In this document: positions 1-15,200 of the stretch, piece by piece | Position numbering within the stretch: the first letter of the stretch is position 1 | Layout of the letters: every line of letters starts with the position of its first letter | Source of the DNA: Zygnema cylindricum | Lineage: Eukaryota > Streptophyta > Zygnematophyceae > Zygnematales > Zygnemataceae | DNA: 64,000 nucleotides | Assembly: GCA_037447655.1 (NCBI GenBank) | Contig: JBBHKE010000997.1 | Span: 1 to 64,000, forward strand | Direction of reading: 5' to 3' | Translations under genes and position numbers: made by a program | The notes under the pieces: generated by a model | Database searches by the model: none | What the model saw: only the letters and a program-made list of their open reading frames with translations | Told to the model about the DNA's origin: nothing

Positions 1-186
1 TCGACGAATGGTTGGGCGGGGAAGAGGGACTGGAGGTTCCTTTTCAAGTACATCTGTGTCATGGGGGTGGAGGGAGGGGAAAATGAAAGAACTCATTCGA
101 CGACCAATTAGGGTGCTTGGGGGGGGGGATAGGGGATATGGGGGAAGTGAAAGAACTCATTTAAGGACCAATGGTTGGAGTTGCAG

Positions 187-258
187 AAATTTTTGGTCGC
201 TAGGACTGAAGGGAAGAATTGCGCCGGAGATTGGCAACCTCACACAATTGAGAGAACT
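187..258 (+). CDS. Locus A exon 1: LRR cassette, divergent
   Basis: A 72-base exon between a TTGCAG acceptor and a GTGAGT donor. It reads [19 protein letters not shown] after a short strand segment (NFWSL). It is the most divergent cassette: GRIAPEIGN replaces GSIPSSIGQ and the usual Asn of the beta-strand is missing. This fits an N-terminal or ancestral repeat. Upstream exons would lie outside the window. Confidence 0.8.
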
Positions 259-3200
259 GTGAGTGACCAGTAGGAGGGAGAAAAATAAATTTCATACGGG
301 AAAAATAAAGGCTAACAAATGAATAAATGTGGAATGATAGTGAAAAAATCACCCCCTAGCTTTGCGTGTTAAATTTTTACAAGTGTATGAACTGTTTGGC
401 AGAGGACGCAAAACTAACAGAGGTCGCAAAAGTCAAAATTTCAGATACCCGAATCCGACATTTTTTTTTTTCAAAATCTGAACACCCGAAATCTGGCCGG
501 ATTATGTCGCGCTCCTTAATTGTTTCCCAGTGCCCGATACGCATTTACGAAAAAAAAAGTTGACCGAAAATCGATTTCTACCGACTACCCTTTGCCCGTA
601 CCCGAATAAGTACAAAATTAGTGGTACATCTCCTTTATACCTTCCACGTACCAAGAGTACAAAGTACTATAATGTTGGATAGTATGGACACTATAGTACC
701 GTAGTGGAACTTACCTACGGAACCTTTTTTTTTGTTTTTTTTTGTTTTTTGCTTATCCGGCCGTATCCTAATTTGTTTTTTTTTTCTATATCACCCGGCC
801 GACTCTGGCCAGCCCACAAAATTTAGCACTCGAATCCGTTCCGGATCAAACGCGGCCGGCCGGATATGGATCGGGTACGGATTTGGGTACCCGATTGCGA
901 CCTCTACTCGTAGGGCATCCTTTGAATCGCCGTATCGGCAAAGTATTCACGTAATAATGTTAGTTTGGTTCCATATGTTTGATTCAGTATGATTGTTTGC
1001 GTGTTACTATTTCGTGCGTGTTACACTTTCGTGAATGTTACTATTTCATGCGTGTTACGTGGTTCTTTACACGCGGTCCACTACACGTTAAGTTGCGGTA
1101 ATATCTGACTCCGTGTATGATACAAGTGTTTGTCTTTTTATATAGGAGACAAACACCATGTCCGTTTTAGTGAATAAGGCTTAGTTAGGTAGATGAATTT
1201 GCAGTTGCATAGGAATTTATGCATAAGGTTGTGAAAAAGGTCTTAGAGTGAAGAATTCTTAGTAACAGGGAAAAGTAAAGCTTCTGCTAAATATATGCGC
1301 TAAAATATATGTGCATTTTGCCGAACCCTTTGTTATGTAATTTGTTTAATGCTTCAGCTTGTATGATTTTTTGCGTGGCTGCGCACTCTTATGTGCGAGG
1401 ACGGTCCTATCATTTTGGTGGGATTTACTCCAATAATCGGTTGAAGAGTGAGTAAGTGAAAGAGACTGGTCGGAGGGAAGAATACAAATAAGCCCTCACC
1501 ATCCAATCCGAGGACTACTTTGGAACGTGCGGAAAATTCTTCTATTCCCAAAGTGTTGTCTTATAGCCGAGTGAAAGGGAGTTCAATTTTGGGAGAGTAA
1601 TCGGAGTTAAGTCAGAGGTGTCACTTCGTGTTGATCCCTTATAAACCCAAAATATCTCTTGAAGCTTATTGTAAGCTATAGCTATCTTACATGACTCTGA
1701 TTTGACAAATTTTGCAAATTTTGGTACCAAGTTATTATTAAAACTCGTACCGTCACCAATGGTGAGGGTGTACCCAAAACACTCCTAATTTTCATAACTT
1801 GGGTTGCGACGAACTCTGTGCTGAAAAAGAATTTGTCCGGCGTAAGATAATTGTTTTGCTTGCACCCTGGTCTAACAATTTTTGGCTTTTGCGCCGTCAT
1901 CCGTGAACCCCTACATAAAAAATGTTTGGCGGTAAAAAAATTGTTTTGCTTGCGCCTTGGTCTTAACTACCAAACACGTCGAAAAACACTTTTTTGCTGT
2001 TTTTTCAACGTGTGCTCAACCGTCAAAGTCACCGTCAGCCACGTGGACGTTTGGTGATGGTTGACAGATGTAGTGTTGAGCTTTCAATTGAAACATCACA
2101 TATTTTTATTTCTTATTTTTTTTTGGGTTTTGCGAATATGGAACATTTAATTAATTTTAATTCTACGGATTTCAATCTATTTTAGAGAATAAGGGGGTCG
2201 AATCCATCAATTTTAATTGGAACTCACCCAACATTATGTTAATCAATTTTAGTAAGTGCGATGTTGGATAAACTACGATTGGGTGTGTACAAATGATTTA
2301 TAATTTATTTTATAAGTTTATTTTCTATCGGATCAACCCAACTGAAAAGGAATTTGGGGTCGTCATCACAGATATTTATGTGTTAATGAATTGAGTGGAA
2401 ACATTCCATCGTCTATCGGTCGACTGGCATCCCTCCAATGGCTGTAAGACTGGATTTGATGTAAGAGTATAGTTATATATGGAACAGGGTAGGACTTGGT
2501 TTCGAAATCGGGCTGAAGGCATTTGGGAGGTGAAAGGGGAGGGGGGGAGAGAGAAGGAGAGGAGGCGAGTGAGGTGAGGGAGAGATAGAGGGAGGGAGAA
2601 AGTGAGAGGGAGGGAGGGGGAGAAGGAGATGGAGTGAAATCCTAACAAACGATTTAATATTCAGTTAAAAATTATATATTTCCTACATCTCACTGTGTAG
2701 TTGGGTGTGATGATGAAACTTATCATGCAGCCTTGTGTTGCACATTCCAGCTTGTACAGAGGACCGCTAGTGGGAGGGGGTCGTATTAGAATTAATGTTG
2801 AAATTCACTCAATGTGAAATGTTGTAAATGTAAGGCTGGATGGCGGGGGCGCCCCTTCTCACAGATATCTACAAGATAATAAGTTGAATGGAAGTATTCC
2901 ATCGTCCATTGGTCAACTGACATCTCTCCAAAGCTTGTAAGACAAAATTTTGAGCTAGTGGGGAAGGGTTGTGTAGGCCTGGAAAAAAAAAGAAGGGGTA
3001 ATAGGAAGAATCCTCAATTTTTAGGAAAACGAAAAAGGATTTTTTTAGGGAGAATGTGATGTTAAAGGACTTCATCGATCCGGGTTTTACCTTTATGGGG
3101 AATGCCTAAGAGGTGATTATAAATGGCGCTTATTTGTATTATTCAATTCTTATGATTAAATTAGGTCTAACAAGACAAATCATGTCATGTAGTTTTGTCC

Positions 3201-6200
3201 TTTACATTTTAAATTGTAAAAAAGGGAAAGAGGGTGTTTAAATCCAATAGTACAATTGAAATTCATTCAAATTATGCTTGTCGAATGTATCAATGCGATG
3301 TGGGATAAAATATATTCTCTAAATACACGAGTTCATACTTTTGTTTTTTGGGTTTGTTATCTTATGTTCAACTAACTAAAAGAAATTTGGTTGGGGGGAG
3401 GTCGGTGCTCGGATGATTGGTTTCATAGAATGCTATTCTCCAACCAATTGAGCGGAAGCATTCCATCGTCTATCGGCCAATTGACATCCATCTTGGAAAT
3501 GTAAGACTTAATTGTGATCACGACCATTTGTTACTTTTACTTCATTTAAGAACGTGGTTGCTAAATTGGGTAGGACTTGGTTCTAAAAATGGAGTTGCTA
3601 AATTGAGTAGAACTTGGTTCCAGCTGTTAATGGGTAGAACCTGGTTTGGTAACCGGTAATTAAATTGGGTAGAAGTTCGTTTGAAAACGGAGCTGCTATA
3701 TTTGGTAGGACTTGGTTTGAATATGTGGTTGAAAAATTTGGAGGACTTGGTTTGAAAATGAGGTTGCTTGGTTATGACCCGTTTGAAAATGGAGTTGTTA
3801 AATTGGATATAAATTGCTTTTTAAATAGGGTAGTTGGCATATAGGTGATTTTTAGCCTTGAACGTTTGTTGGCACAATGCTTCTATTAAGAAAAATGAAT
3901 CTATAGATAATATTTTTTTTCAATTAAAATTTGAACAATGTAAGCCTCTTTCCCACAAATGATACAACAACTCAGTTTATGCTTCCAAGGAAAGATCATA
4001 CATTAAGAGAGGAAGATAATTTGGAGAGGGTACAAAGCCATCTTATCTCTTTTGTGTCTTTGCTCCCTATCGAGGGATGGTCTTATAGGGGTTTTTCTAG
4101 CTAAAATTAAAATTGAAGATAATATGTATTGTTTAACTCTTTTTTAATGTTGTGTTGAAATTTTCAATTGTAAAATGGGGAAAGTTGGTATTAATTTCAT
4201 CAGTAACAACTAGAAATTCACTAAGAATCTTGTTTGTCAAGTTTTGGAAGAGCCTGGTTGGGTAAAGACACCTCAAATGTACTTTCCAAAATTTCTTACT
4301 TAATGTTTTTTTTGGGCGTATCTTCTAGTCCGTATTAACTTTGGGACGACGGGTATCACAGATATCTAATGCTTAACAAGTTGAGCGGAAATATTCCGTC
4401 GTCCATCGGTCAACTGACATCCCTCGAATCTTTGTAAGTATGAATGGTATTTATGACAATTCTGATTGTTACTTTCAGAGGAAAGTAAGACTTGATTTGA
4501 AATTTATAGGGAAATATGAGCATTGTGTGTGCTACCTCGTATTTATGTTAGTTACTTTGATAACGAAACATTTTGCACAACTTATAAAAATTACACCTCT
4601 TTTTAACGTGTTAGATTATCCAGGTTATGATTTCAAAATAAGGTTGGGTAAAAAAGAGGGGAAGTTGGCGGTTTATAGAGGATGAAAATCTCTTTACTTA
4701 CCGTTTTTCTTCTCCCAAACTCTCTATTTGTAGCCTCTCTACTCTTCACCTCCTCTTTTCTTTTTTATGTTCTCTTTTTTCATTTTTTTTTCACAAATTT
4801 TATTCATTCCCGCATATCTTACCTTACCTTACGTTATCCTACCCTACCCTACGTTTTCGTGCCTCCTCCCCTCTCCCTCCCTACCATCTTTTTCCCTCCC
4901 CTCTCCTCCCTTCCCGTGTTGCATTGGCACGTGGATGCCGGTTCAATACGGGGTGTACTGTTGTACGCCAACACTCGAAGCCGCCCAAAATAAATGGGTG
5001 CACACTCGCCAAGCTCAACATCGAGCTGGTAGTACAGTTGTTACCGCGTTCACAGCTTAAGTGAAAGGTCCCAGGTTCGAGCCCTGGCCGGCTCAATTTG
5101 GCCGACTCAATTTTTCCCGGTGTGGGACACGCTGAATCCACAATTTCGCGGAAATCTTGTTGGATCTTAAAATAAATAACCACAAAAATAAATTCAAAAA
5201 AAACAGAAATCATTCACAGCAGAAGCTCATAAATAGCAAGAGGATAATCGGCCAAAAATATTTATAAGTGTTTCTGGCCGAAGCCTCTTTACATCATCTC
5301 TCTCTCTCCTCTTTCCTCTCTTGAAAGTAATCACTTACCCCAAAAGATTAATTTCTGCAGCTGTATACTGCAGCTTATATTTCTCCTCTAACTAGCTTAC
5401 AAGACTAGCATTGCGGCAAATCCTTGTCTCATTCCTGAAAAAAAACTTCCACGAAAGAAAGCGTACAGGCCTTCGCCTTCGAAACGCAAAACTCGCCCTC
5501 AAAAGATAGACTTCGCACGTGTGCTGTTCACGCACGAAATGAAACACCTACACACTGAAACAAAAGTGACGCGAACGGAAATTGAAAATTTCGTTCGCGG
5601 ACGCCACAAATACGGACACGGAACAACATCGCACATTTCGTACGATGACTCATTATGAAGTTGTTGGTCTCGCTGATACGAAAACAGGCTCATCATAAAG
5701 TTGTTGGTTCCGCCGATACGGAAACATATTGCTAATTCTTTCGGGTATAATTCGCCCACAAAGTTAAATGTGGACAAGCTCCAAAGGAGTTTGAGCACGA
5801 TGCTTGATGTCTTTATTCGGATGAGATTTCCGAATTTGACGCCCTTAGGCTACATCCTCTACATCCATCAACATTCTCACCGGATGTGAGATCCAAGCCA
5901 CTCACCAAAGAATGCCGAATCATTTTCTTCAAAATTGCATCGGATATGTGACACATCCGATGATGCCATAAAGTACGATCACCTTTTTATCCCGAAATTT
6001 GATGTGAAATTCCCACGGTGGGAATTTTCGATTTCGGTCTCTTCCACAAGGGCCAACTATGATTCGCATCCGTCACTTCTCCTTCACCAGTAACATTCCC
6101 CTCCTCATTCCAAATTTCAATAGATCGATCTCCTCTCGCAAGTAAGCTTCCACCACTCGTTGGATTTGTGGAACGCTTAATAAATTGACGGAGCCATTTG

Positions 6201-9200
6201 GAATATAAAGAGTAAATTGAAGTCGATACTCTGTCGATTTCTCTCTTCCATCAACATCCCATGATAGGAGATCAAGTAGGACCGTGCCAACCGTGCCAAC
6301 CAAAATGACATGGCTGCTTGCAACCATAATAATTTCAGAACCGTAGGTTCCCGTATGTCATCAAATGGGTAGCATCCATACAAACGTGATGAGATGCACC
6401 CGTATCGATAATCCACTCCTCCACATTTCTTTCTCGTTTAACCAAATCAAGAGTAACATTGAGAATCAGAGCCGTCACCTAAATCATTGCCACAATTAAA
6501 GTTAATTGCATTTCCATAATCACGACCTCCACCGCGGCCTCCTCCTTGGCCACCATCTCGGCCGCCTATGTCTCCTCCTCTACCTCCTCTTTCACCTATG
6601 GAATCTCCATTCTTTGCATCATGAACTTGTTGGTTTCGCCGATACTGAAACATATTGGCGATTTCGTCAATAAACCCTAAAAATGTAACATCTTGTCCAT
6701 TCTCCATGTGACAGTAGCCCTAGCCCCCTAGTTCTTAGTCGCTGAGTGGGGAAAGCGGGAATCGCAGTAATTGGAGGGAGAGGAAGAGTTGCAGTAAAAT
6801 AAGAGAGGCTAGGATGGGCAGTGAGAGGGAGAGATTAATGATGCGGGGAGAGTGGTGTTAAGTGGGGGGAGAGAGAGTAGTAAGAAGACTGGAGGGAGAA
6901 AAACTCTCCCAGTGTTCAGTCCCAACAGGAATCGTGCATGTATTTTTGGTTATATTCTTGTAGTATTCATTGTGATTGTATACAATTTTTGGTTACTTTT
7001 CCTAGTAGTCCACAACTATTTTTTGGATTTAGGGACATTTCTTTTACATTTTGCAACATTCGTTCAATTTTTAGAATTCCTCTCCAATCCCAATAATTTT
7101 TTTTATTTCCTTTGTTTTGCGGATTACTTCTTGGGGGACTTTGAACCTCACAAACTTTAAAGACACAATTATAAAGTCGTTCGGTCTAATTGTAAATTTG
7201 GTCCTAGCAAATACTAAAACTCAACTAAAAAACCTCTCCCTTTTTGCTTCCTAGTTTGTCTCTCTTTTACTTGTATTTTATGCATTTTGGCCTTCTCTCC
7301 ATTTTCGGTATTTTTCTATCCTTAGTTTTTTCCTTATTTTGTCCTTTAATGCGCGCCTTTCCCCTAATTTCCGAAAGGACTTTCCTATTTGTGATTTTAG
7401 CAAGGCCCTTCCTCTTTTTGTTCAAATGTGAATGTGAGTGGTGTTTTTTTTTTCCACATGTCAATTGTGCAATTGAAAGTTAAATGAAGTTGTCCTTTAT
7501 AATGCCCATAATTGCAAAGGTTATATATAAACACTCCATTTAAATGTATAAGTTCTGACATGATTATCCATTGTAGTTTTATGATAGGAATATGATCCAC
7601 ACTAAGTAGAAGTTCCTCATGATACATACTAACTATAAGGTCCTTTTTGATGCTCGGTGTTACAGAGTTTTATCAAACAATACGTTGAGTGGAAGCATTC
7701 CATCGTCCATCGGGCAACTGTCATCCCTAGATTATTTGTAAGAATTTTGGATTGGAAAGATTGATTTATAATCACTAGATGTTCCTTACGATTCGTACTA
7801 ACTAGAAAATCCTCATCACCCATACTATCTAGAAAATCAATTCTTTTGTTGTGATTCTCGGTGCTGCAGAGCTTTGTCAAACAACCAGTTGAGTGGAAGC
7901 ATTCCATCATCCATCGGTCAACTAACACACATGGAAAATTTGTAAGACCACATGGAAAATTTGTAAGACTATTTGAAATGTAACAGCAAACAATAGATAA
8001 ATTAATAATTAAATAATAATTTAATGCTTCTAATGTTATAATTTTTTAATGAGGTGTGAATAAAATCACACGAAAAACCATAATTTTCTCTCTCCCAACC
8101 GCCTCCATCACTTGATATACCATCCTCGGAGTCGTCGGACAGTAGAAATAAAAAGATTGGTAGCAAAAAGGGACGAGAGAAAAAGCCTCATAGGAAAGAG
8201 AGCTACCTCAAATATAAGCCAAACAGAGGAGAGAGGGATAGAAAGGGCACATAAGGTGAAAGGAGAGAACGGCACATACGGGGGAAAAGAAAGAAAGGGC
8301 AGATAAGTGGCCAGTAGCACAAAAGGACATCCCTCCTCTTACTAGAGCAGTATGGGAGGTGGGAGAGATGGGTCGGAAAAATCACTTGAATTCCCTTCCT
8401 CACTCTTGTTATCCACTATGTACCACACCTAAAGGAAATGGAATAAAAATAAGGTCACCCAAAGGGATTGCAGTTGGTTAACGTAACTACTACGAACTAT
8501 TCATCTAAAAAGAATCCCGTTCATAAATGCAAATTACTGTAGGAAGCCTAATATGTACGACAAAACCTTTACTCGCTAATTAATCCGTAGGTGGGAGAGG
8601 GAGAGGGAGAGGGAGAGGGAGAGGGAGAGGGAGAGGGAGAGGGAGAGGGAGAGGGAGAGGGAGAGGGAGAGGGAGAGGGAGAGGGAGAGGGAGAGGGAGA
8701 GGGAGAGGGAGAGGGAGAGGGAGAGGGAGAGGGAGAGGGAGAGGGAGAGGGAGAGGGAGAGGGAGAGGGAGAGGGAGAGGGAGAGGGAGAGGGAGAGGGA
8801 GAGGGAGAGGGAGAGGGAGAGGGAGAGGGAGAGGGAGAGGGAGAGGGAGAGGGAGAGGGAGAGGGAGAGGGAGAGGGAGAGGGAGAGGGAGAGGGAGAGG
8901 GAGAGGGAGAGGGAGAGGGAGAGGGAGAGGGAGAGGGAGAGGGAGAGGGAGAGGGAGAGGGAGAGGGAGAGGGAGAGGAGAGGGAGAGGGAGAGGGAGAG
9001 GGAGAGGGAGAGGGAGAGGGAGAGGGAGAGGGAGAGGGAGAGGGAGAGGGAGAGGGAGAGGGAGAGGGAGAGGGAGAGGGAGAGGGAGAGGGAGAGGGAG
9101 AGGGAGAGGGAGAGGGAGAGGGAGAGGGAGAGGGAGAGGGAGAGGGAGAGGGAGAGGGAGAGGGAGAGGGAGAGGGAGAGGGAGAGGGAGAGGGAGAGGG

Positions 9201-12200
9201 AGAGGGAGAGGGAGAGGGAGAGGGAGAGGGAGAGGGAGAGGGAGAGGGAGAGGGAGAGGGAGAGGGAGAGGGAGAGGGAGAGGGAGAGGGAGAGGGAGAG
9301 GGAGAGGGAGAGGGAGAGGGAGAGGGAGAGGGAGAGGGAGAGGGAGAGGGAGAGGGAGAGGGAGAGGGAGAGGGAGAGGGAGAGGGAGAGGGAGAGGGAG
9401 AGGGAGAGGGAGAGGGAGAGGGAGAGGGAGAGGGAGAGGGAGAGGGAGAGGGAGAGGGAGGGGGAGGGGGAGAGGGAGAGGGAGAGGGAGAGGGAGAGGG
9501 AGAGGGAGAGGGAGAGGGAGAGGGAGAGGGAGAGGGAGAGGGAGAGGGAGAGGGAGAGGGAGAGGGAGAGGGAGAGGGAGAGGGAGAGGGAGAGGGAGAG
9601 GGAGAGGGAGAGGGAGAGGGAGAGGGAGAGGGAGAGGGAAGAGGGAGAGGGAGAGGGAGAGAACAGGAAAGAGGGAGAGGGAGAGGGAGAGAAAGAGGAA
9701 GAGGGAGAGAGGGAGAGGGAGAGGGAGAGGGAGAGGGACAGGAAAGAGGGAGAGGGAGAGGGAGAGAACAGGAAAGAGGGAGAGAGGGAGAGGGAGAGAA
9801 CAGGAAAGAGGGAGAGAGGGAGAGAAAAGGGAAAGTGGGAAAGAGGGAAAGAGTGAAAGTGAGAGGAAGAGAGAGAAAGAGGGAAAGAGTGAAAGTGAGA
9901 GGAAGAGAGAGAAAGAGGTCAAATTCTTATTTCACTTTTTACAAGGGTTAGGGTCGTATTCATGAGCTACATCCCTTGAAAATTCTAGTAATCAGTTTTT
10001 GAGATCCAGTAAAGGTTATGATTATCGATTTTTGTGAGTGCGATGTTAAGAATAAAGCTTTGAAATGTCCATATTAAAATCTAATACGCAATAACTTCTG
10101 TTGCATTATATTTTAATCCATACTAACTGAAAGACATGGGTGGAGAGTGCGTTGGTGGGATGGGTATGCCCGACTCTATAGATATCTAAATGACAATCAG
10201 TTGAGTGGAAGCATTCCATCGTCCGTTGGTCAAATGACATCCTTGACATATTTGTAAGATTTAATTATAAACGAATCCAATCTCTGATTCTATAATGAGT
10301 TAGAATTTAGTTTGAAAAAAGGATTAAAGACAAAAGAGGAGGGTACTTGGCATTTTAATTCGGTACAAATACCGATTTTACGTTTTAGTTTCTTTACATT
10401 TCTTTGTCAGAAAAGGAAATTACTTCCTTACTACCTGTGGTCTGTAAGGTGTGTTTCCTATAAATAAACATTATACTTTGTCACTTCAATCTAAAAAATC
10501 CACATCTTTTCTAAGGTTGGACGAAAAAACAGAGGGAAAAAGGTTTACCAGAGAGCCAGTGGGAGATCGGGGGGGGTCGTTAAACTGTGGGCTTGTCTCC
10601 ACGGGGTATCCCCATACAAACAGATTAAAAGAAGAAAAATGTATATTTCATTTTTTAGTAACTGATTTAGTCCCTTAAGGACAAGATATGTCTTGTTATT
10701 TTGTAAACATTATATTTTGTAACATTACGTTGATTGATTTTTATAAATGTGGTATTGGAGTAGAACTTTATAGGTGTACCAAGACCTTTAACAATATGTA
10801 TTTGTTGTATTATTGTTGATCCATTCTAACTTGAATGAATTATCGGGGGGGAGGGGTTGGTGGGGTGGGTATGCATGTATTATAGGCATGCCTATAATAA
10901 CAAATTGAATGGCACCATTCCATCATCCATCGGTCAACTAACAAAGCTCAGAGATTTGTAAGAATGAATTTTGAACAAAGCCAATTGCTACTTATAGAAT
11001 GAGGTAGGACATGGGAGGAAAATGGGGCTAAAGGTTAAATTGGTATTTTGTAGGTGGAGAAGTGAACAAAGCAATTTCATGTTTTTATTTTATATCGTCC
11101 ATATGTTGAGGTTATTTTTTGTTAAATTTTTTACTAGCATACGCATTGTTAAACGTTGCTTATGTTTTTTATTTGCTTTTAAGAAAAAAAATGATTGACA
11201 AGCAGAAGAAGTGAGAGATGCCGGGTTGGAGGTGGTGGATGTTTTGGGAATTTACGTTTGCATTTATTTAATTTTCGTTATTGTTTAGTGACTTTTTTTA
11301 AGTTAAACTATGGCTTATCGTGTTATTTTTTTCTTTTCATCTTTCCATTGAGCCAATGAACATTTATTAATTTATGCAGAAATCATGGGTTTTTGATTGG
11401 CCAACCAATGAAAAATGTATTGTTTCGCATGTAAGAGGACCAAAATTTTGACCAAGAGATAAAAAAATATCACCTCATTTTTAGGGTTGGACATAGTGTA
11501 AGGGAAAGAAAGTTCATCCTACAGCCAAGGTGTGGGTGTTGTCTAAGATGGATATCCCCGGCAAATGGATGATTTTAGATTTAATAATTTATTTGGGTAT
11601 GTCGAGACAAGTCGTGTCGTTATACAATTATTTGTGCCACTATATTTATTAATTTGACAAATGTGATGTTGGATTAAAACCCACAGGTGTACTTACCAAG
11701 AATTCTTAATTCATTTTATTTGATGTGTCGTTATGTATCCATACTGACCGGAGGTTTTGTTAGGGTGGGTATGCTCTTTGTTATAGACGATTGTACAACA
11801 ACCAGTTGAGTGGAAGCATTCCATCGTCCATCGGTGAACTAAAAACACTTTTTTACTTGTAAGACCGAATTTCGAACAAATCCGAATGCTATTTGTAGAA
11901 AGGGGTGGGCCATGGTTAGAAGATGTGGCTAATGGTCAAAGGGATTTTTTAGAAAGGGAGAAGGTAACAAAAGCCATTTCATATTTTTTGTATATGATTC
12001 TTGCTGGGCGTAAAAGGGCAAAGATGGGTGTGTAATTTGTCATGATCATTTCATTCGGCTAGAGACATGAAGGGGCCTTGACCTTATAAATGTACATCTG
12101 TGTTTTTTGCTTTGAAGATTTTACTTTCTGTTTTTTTCTTATTGTTATCAAGAAAGGTAACAAAGGGTTCCTTTTTTTAGGTGTGGTTGCTATAAGTAAA

Positions 12201-15200
12201 TATTGCACATTGTCGATTTTTATTGAAAAAATTCACCTCCTCTCTAGTGTTGGCCAAAGTGTGGGGAAGAACATTAATTAGACAACCGGGGGGAGATCGG
12301 GGGGGTTGTATGTAGGGGGTTTTTGGACGATGGATATTTCATACAAACAGATAAGAAACAAGTCAATTTGTATATTTCATTTGTTACAACTTAGTGGGGT
12401 GTAAATTTCAAAATATATCTTATCATTTGCGCTACACATTCTATTATGCATTACCATGTTTATAAATTTTTATAATTGGTTGGATTAAAACCCCACAGGT
12501 GTACTTAAGAGTTCTTTCTTGAGTTTATTTGGTGTTTTTTTGTGAATCCATGCTAACTGGAAGGAATTTGGAGGGGGGAGGTGTTGGTGGGTTGGGTATA
12601 CTCATTTTTGTAGATATGCCTATAATAACAAGTTGAGTGGAAGCATTCCATCATCCATTGGTCAAATAACATTTCTTTATTACTTGTAAGACTGGATTCT
12701 GAATAAAGCCAATTGTTACTAATAGAATGGGGTAAGATATGGTTATAAAATGGGGCAAAATGACAAAAGGGTATTTTGGAATTGAATAATTTTCGTCATA
12801 TCTTTTTTTTTGTAACTTGCTATCCATTTTCTATTGATGTATCCAGAAAATTCACTTTCATTCCTACATTTTTAGTGTAGATAATGTAGTACTGTCTTTT
12901 TGATCAGGTGAAAATATGCACAATCTTTTCGTCACAGCTTAAGTGGTTAATTGTGGGTGCGACACCCTTCCTCTTTCCTTGTCCTTCTTACTCTCACCTC
13001 TTATATATATAGCCTCTCATAAATTATCCTTATCTTTCATTCTTCATTGCAATTCCCCAAAATTTTATGCACAATATATATTCCTCCACGCCTGCCCACT
13101 TCTACGATCGCCTTCCTTCCCTCCCCTCCCCTCCTCATAGCCTCTCTTTTCTCCTCTTACCTTTACACTGCATGGCATTGCTTCCACCCGTTTGCGAGGC
13201 ATCCAAGAAGAGGAAGGGAGAGGAGGTTTTTGAACGGGGGAATGGAGAGTGGCACTTAGGTGGGAGAGAGATTGAGTGGTGGTAGAAGATGGTGGCCAAA
13301 TGGCAGAGCAGTAGTGACGGTTAAAACAGGGAGAGAGAGTACCAGTCGGAGGTATGAGAGAGATTTGAAGAGAGGTGGTATAAGGGGAGATAGAGAATGA
13401 TGGTCACTGAAGGTCACTGGAGGGTGGGTGAGGTTGTGTACAAGACTGGGGGAGTAGTGTAAATAACGGAGGAGTTATGTATTGGAGGCAGGAAAAACGG
13501 ATAAAAAGATTCAATTTGTACTATTTATTGTTTATAACTTAATTGGGTTTGCAAAGACGAAACATGTAACGTAATTTCTTGTTTTACATTTTATTTTGTA
13601 ATATAAGGGAAAGGTGATGCTAGTTGCAACTACTCCAATCAAAAATCCATTAAACTTTATGTTTATAAAAGTGAACCTCGGATAAAACCACTTCAAGTAC
13701 TTACAAAGAACTCATACTCAGTTTTATTTTTGTGTGTAATCCCTTCAACCTATACGAACTAGAAGGAATTTGGGGAGAGAAAGGGGTGAAAGAGGGGGTT
13801 TTTGTAAAAACAAATGTAATGATAACAATGGGATTGGTGGGGTGGGTATGGCCATTTTCACAGAGATCTAAGTAACAACCTATTGAGTGGAAGCATTCCA
13901 TCGTCCATCGGTCAAATGCCAAAACTCGAAGGCTTGTAAGATTGACCATTTAAGAAAACAAAATGCTACTTTTAAATGGCTGTTGGTTAATAATAAAAAA
14001 AGATCGATGAAAATTAGGGATTGTTGGCCATTGGGGCTTTAGACATGGGAGAACTTAAGTATTGAATCTTCTTTGGCATACGTTTCTTATTTTGTAAAAA
14101 ACTTGTTTTTTTTTCAAATTGAAATATAATTAAATTTATGTAAAATCTATTGTACGGAAGCTATAGATAGGTCAAATTGAGTAGGAAGAAATTTTCTCAA
14201 AATTTCACTCTTCCACGGGCTCTAAATATAAATTGTTAGTTTTTACGATTCTAAGATAAGACAGGATATCATATATGGGAAGAAAACGGTTGACTCTCAC
14301 CTCCGTGTCCTTTTTCCCATCCTTTCCTAAAAGCCTCCCATCTTTTCTCCTCTTTCCTCATTTTTTGTTTCTTGTCCACAAACTTTATTCCCTCCCACAG
14401 CCTATTCTAGAGGGAGAGAGTGTGGGGGTAAATTTGGAGAGGTAGAGAGCATCGATAAAAAAGGAGGGCGATAATTGTATTAAACACAAGAGGGAGAGGG
14501 TGTGGGGGTAAGTTGGAGGACGGAGAGAGTGCACATATGTGTAGAGGGCGAGGATGGTGTTTAACAATAGAGGGAGAGTGCCGATAAGAGGGGAGGACGA
14601 TAATCGTGCTTAACGTTAGAAGGAGAGGGTGTGGTTATAAATTGGGGGACAGAGCGGGTGCCGATAAGTGTAGAGGGCGAGAATGGTGTTTAACACTAAA
14701 TATGGGCGTGATCTAGCACTAGTTTAGGAGACTAAAGAGCCATGTTTATTCTTTAAAACCCTAAAAATTTAATTCAGCATGAAGAAAGTGCACTTAATGA
14801 TATTGAATATATGTTTCTAGTTTAAATGATAAATTAGAGGAACTGAGAAAGCTATTTTTGAAAACGTTACTGCAGAAAGAATATGGACAGTTTAATAACT
14901 TTTTCAAAAAAAAAATCAAACAACGCGGAATACGTCTTATAATTTAAGAAAAAAGAAAATTCATCCCAAAAGGTTGATACACGCACTTAATGTTATTACA
15001 ATAAACTTCACACAAATTTTTAAAGGAATTATCTAAAAGGAAAAATAATGACAAAAAATGCTCAGGAATCGTATTATTTGAATTATAGACATGGTAAATC
15101 TTTCCAAATGAAATTTTCTTACAGGTGATTCTCAATTTGCACTATTTATGAATACGCAAAAAAATATTAGAAAAACCTAAAATCAAGGTTTTGTTAACAG

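Noticed and set aside
8576-9922. Long open frames of 421 and 448 codons
   Set aside because: They are translations of the GGGAGA hexamer array in frames without stops; only two-residue repeats, no start context or domain.
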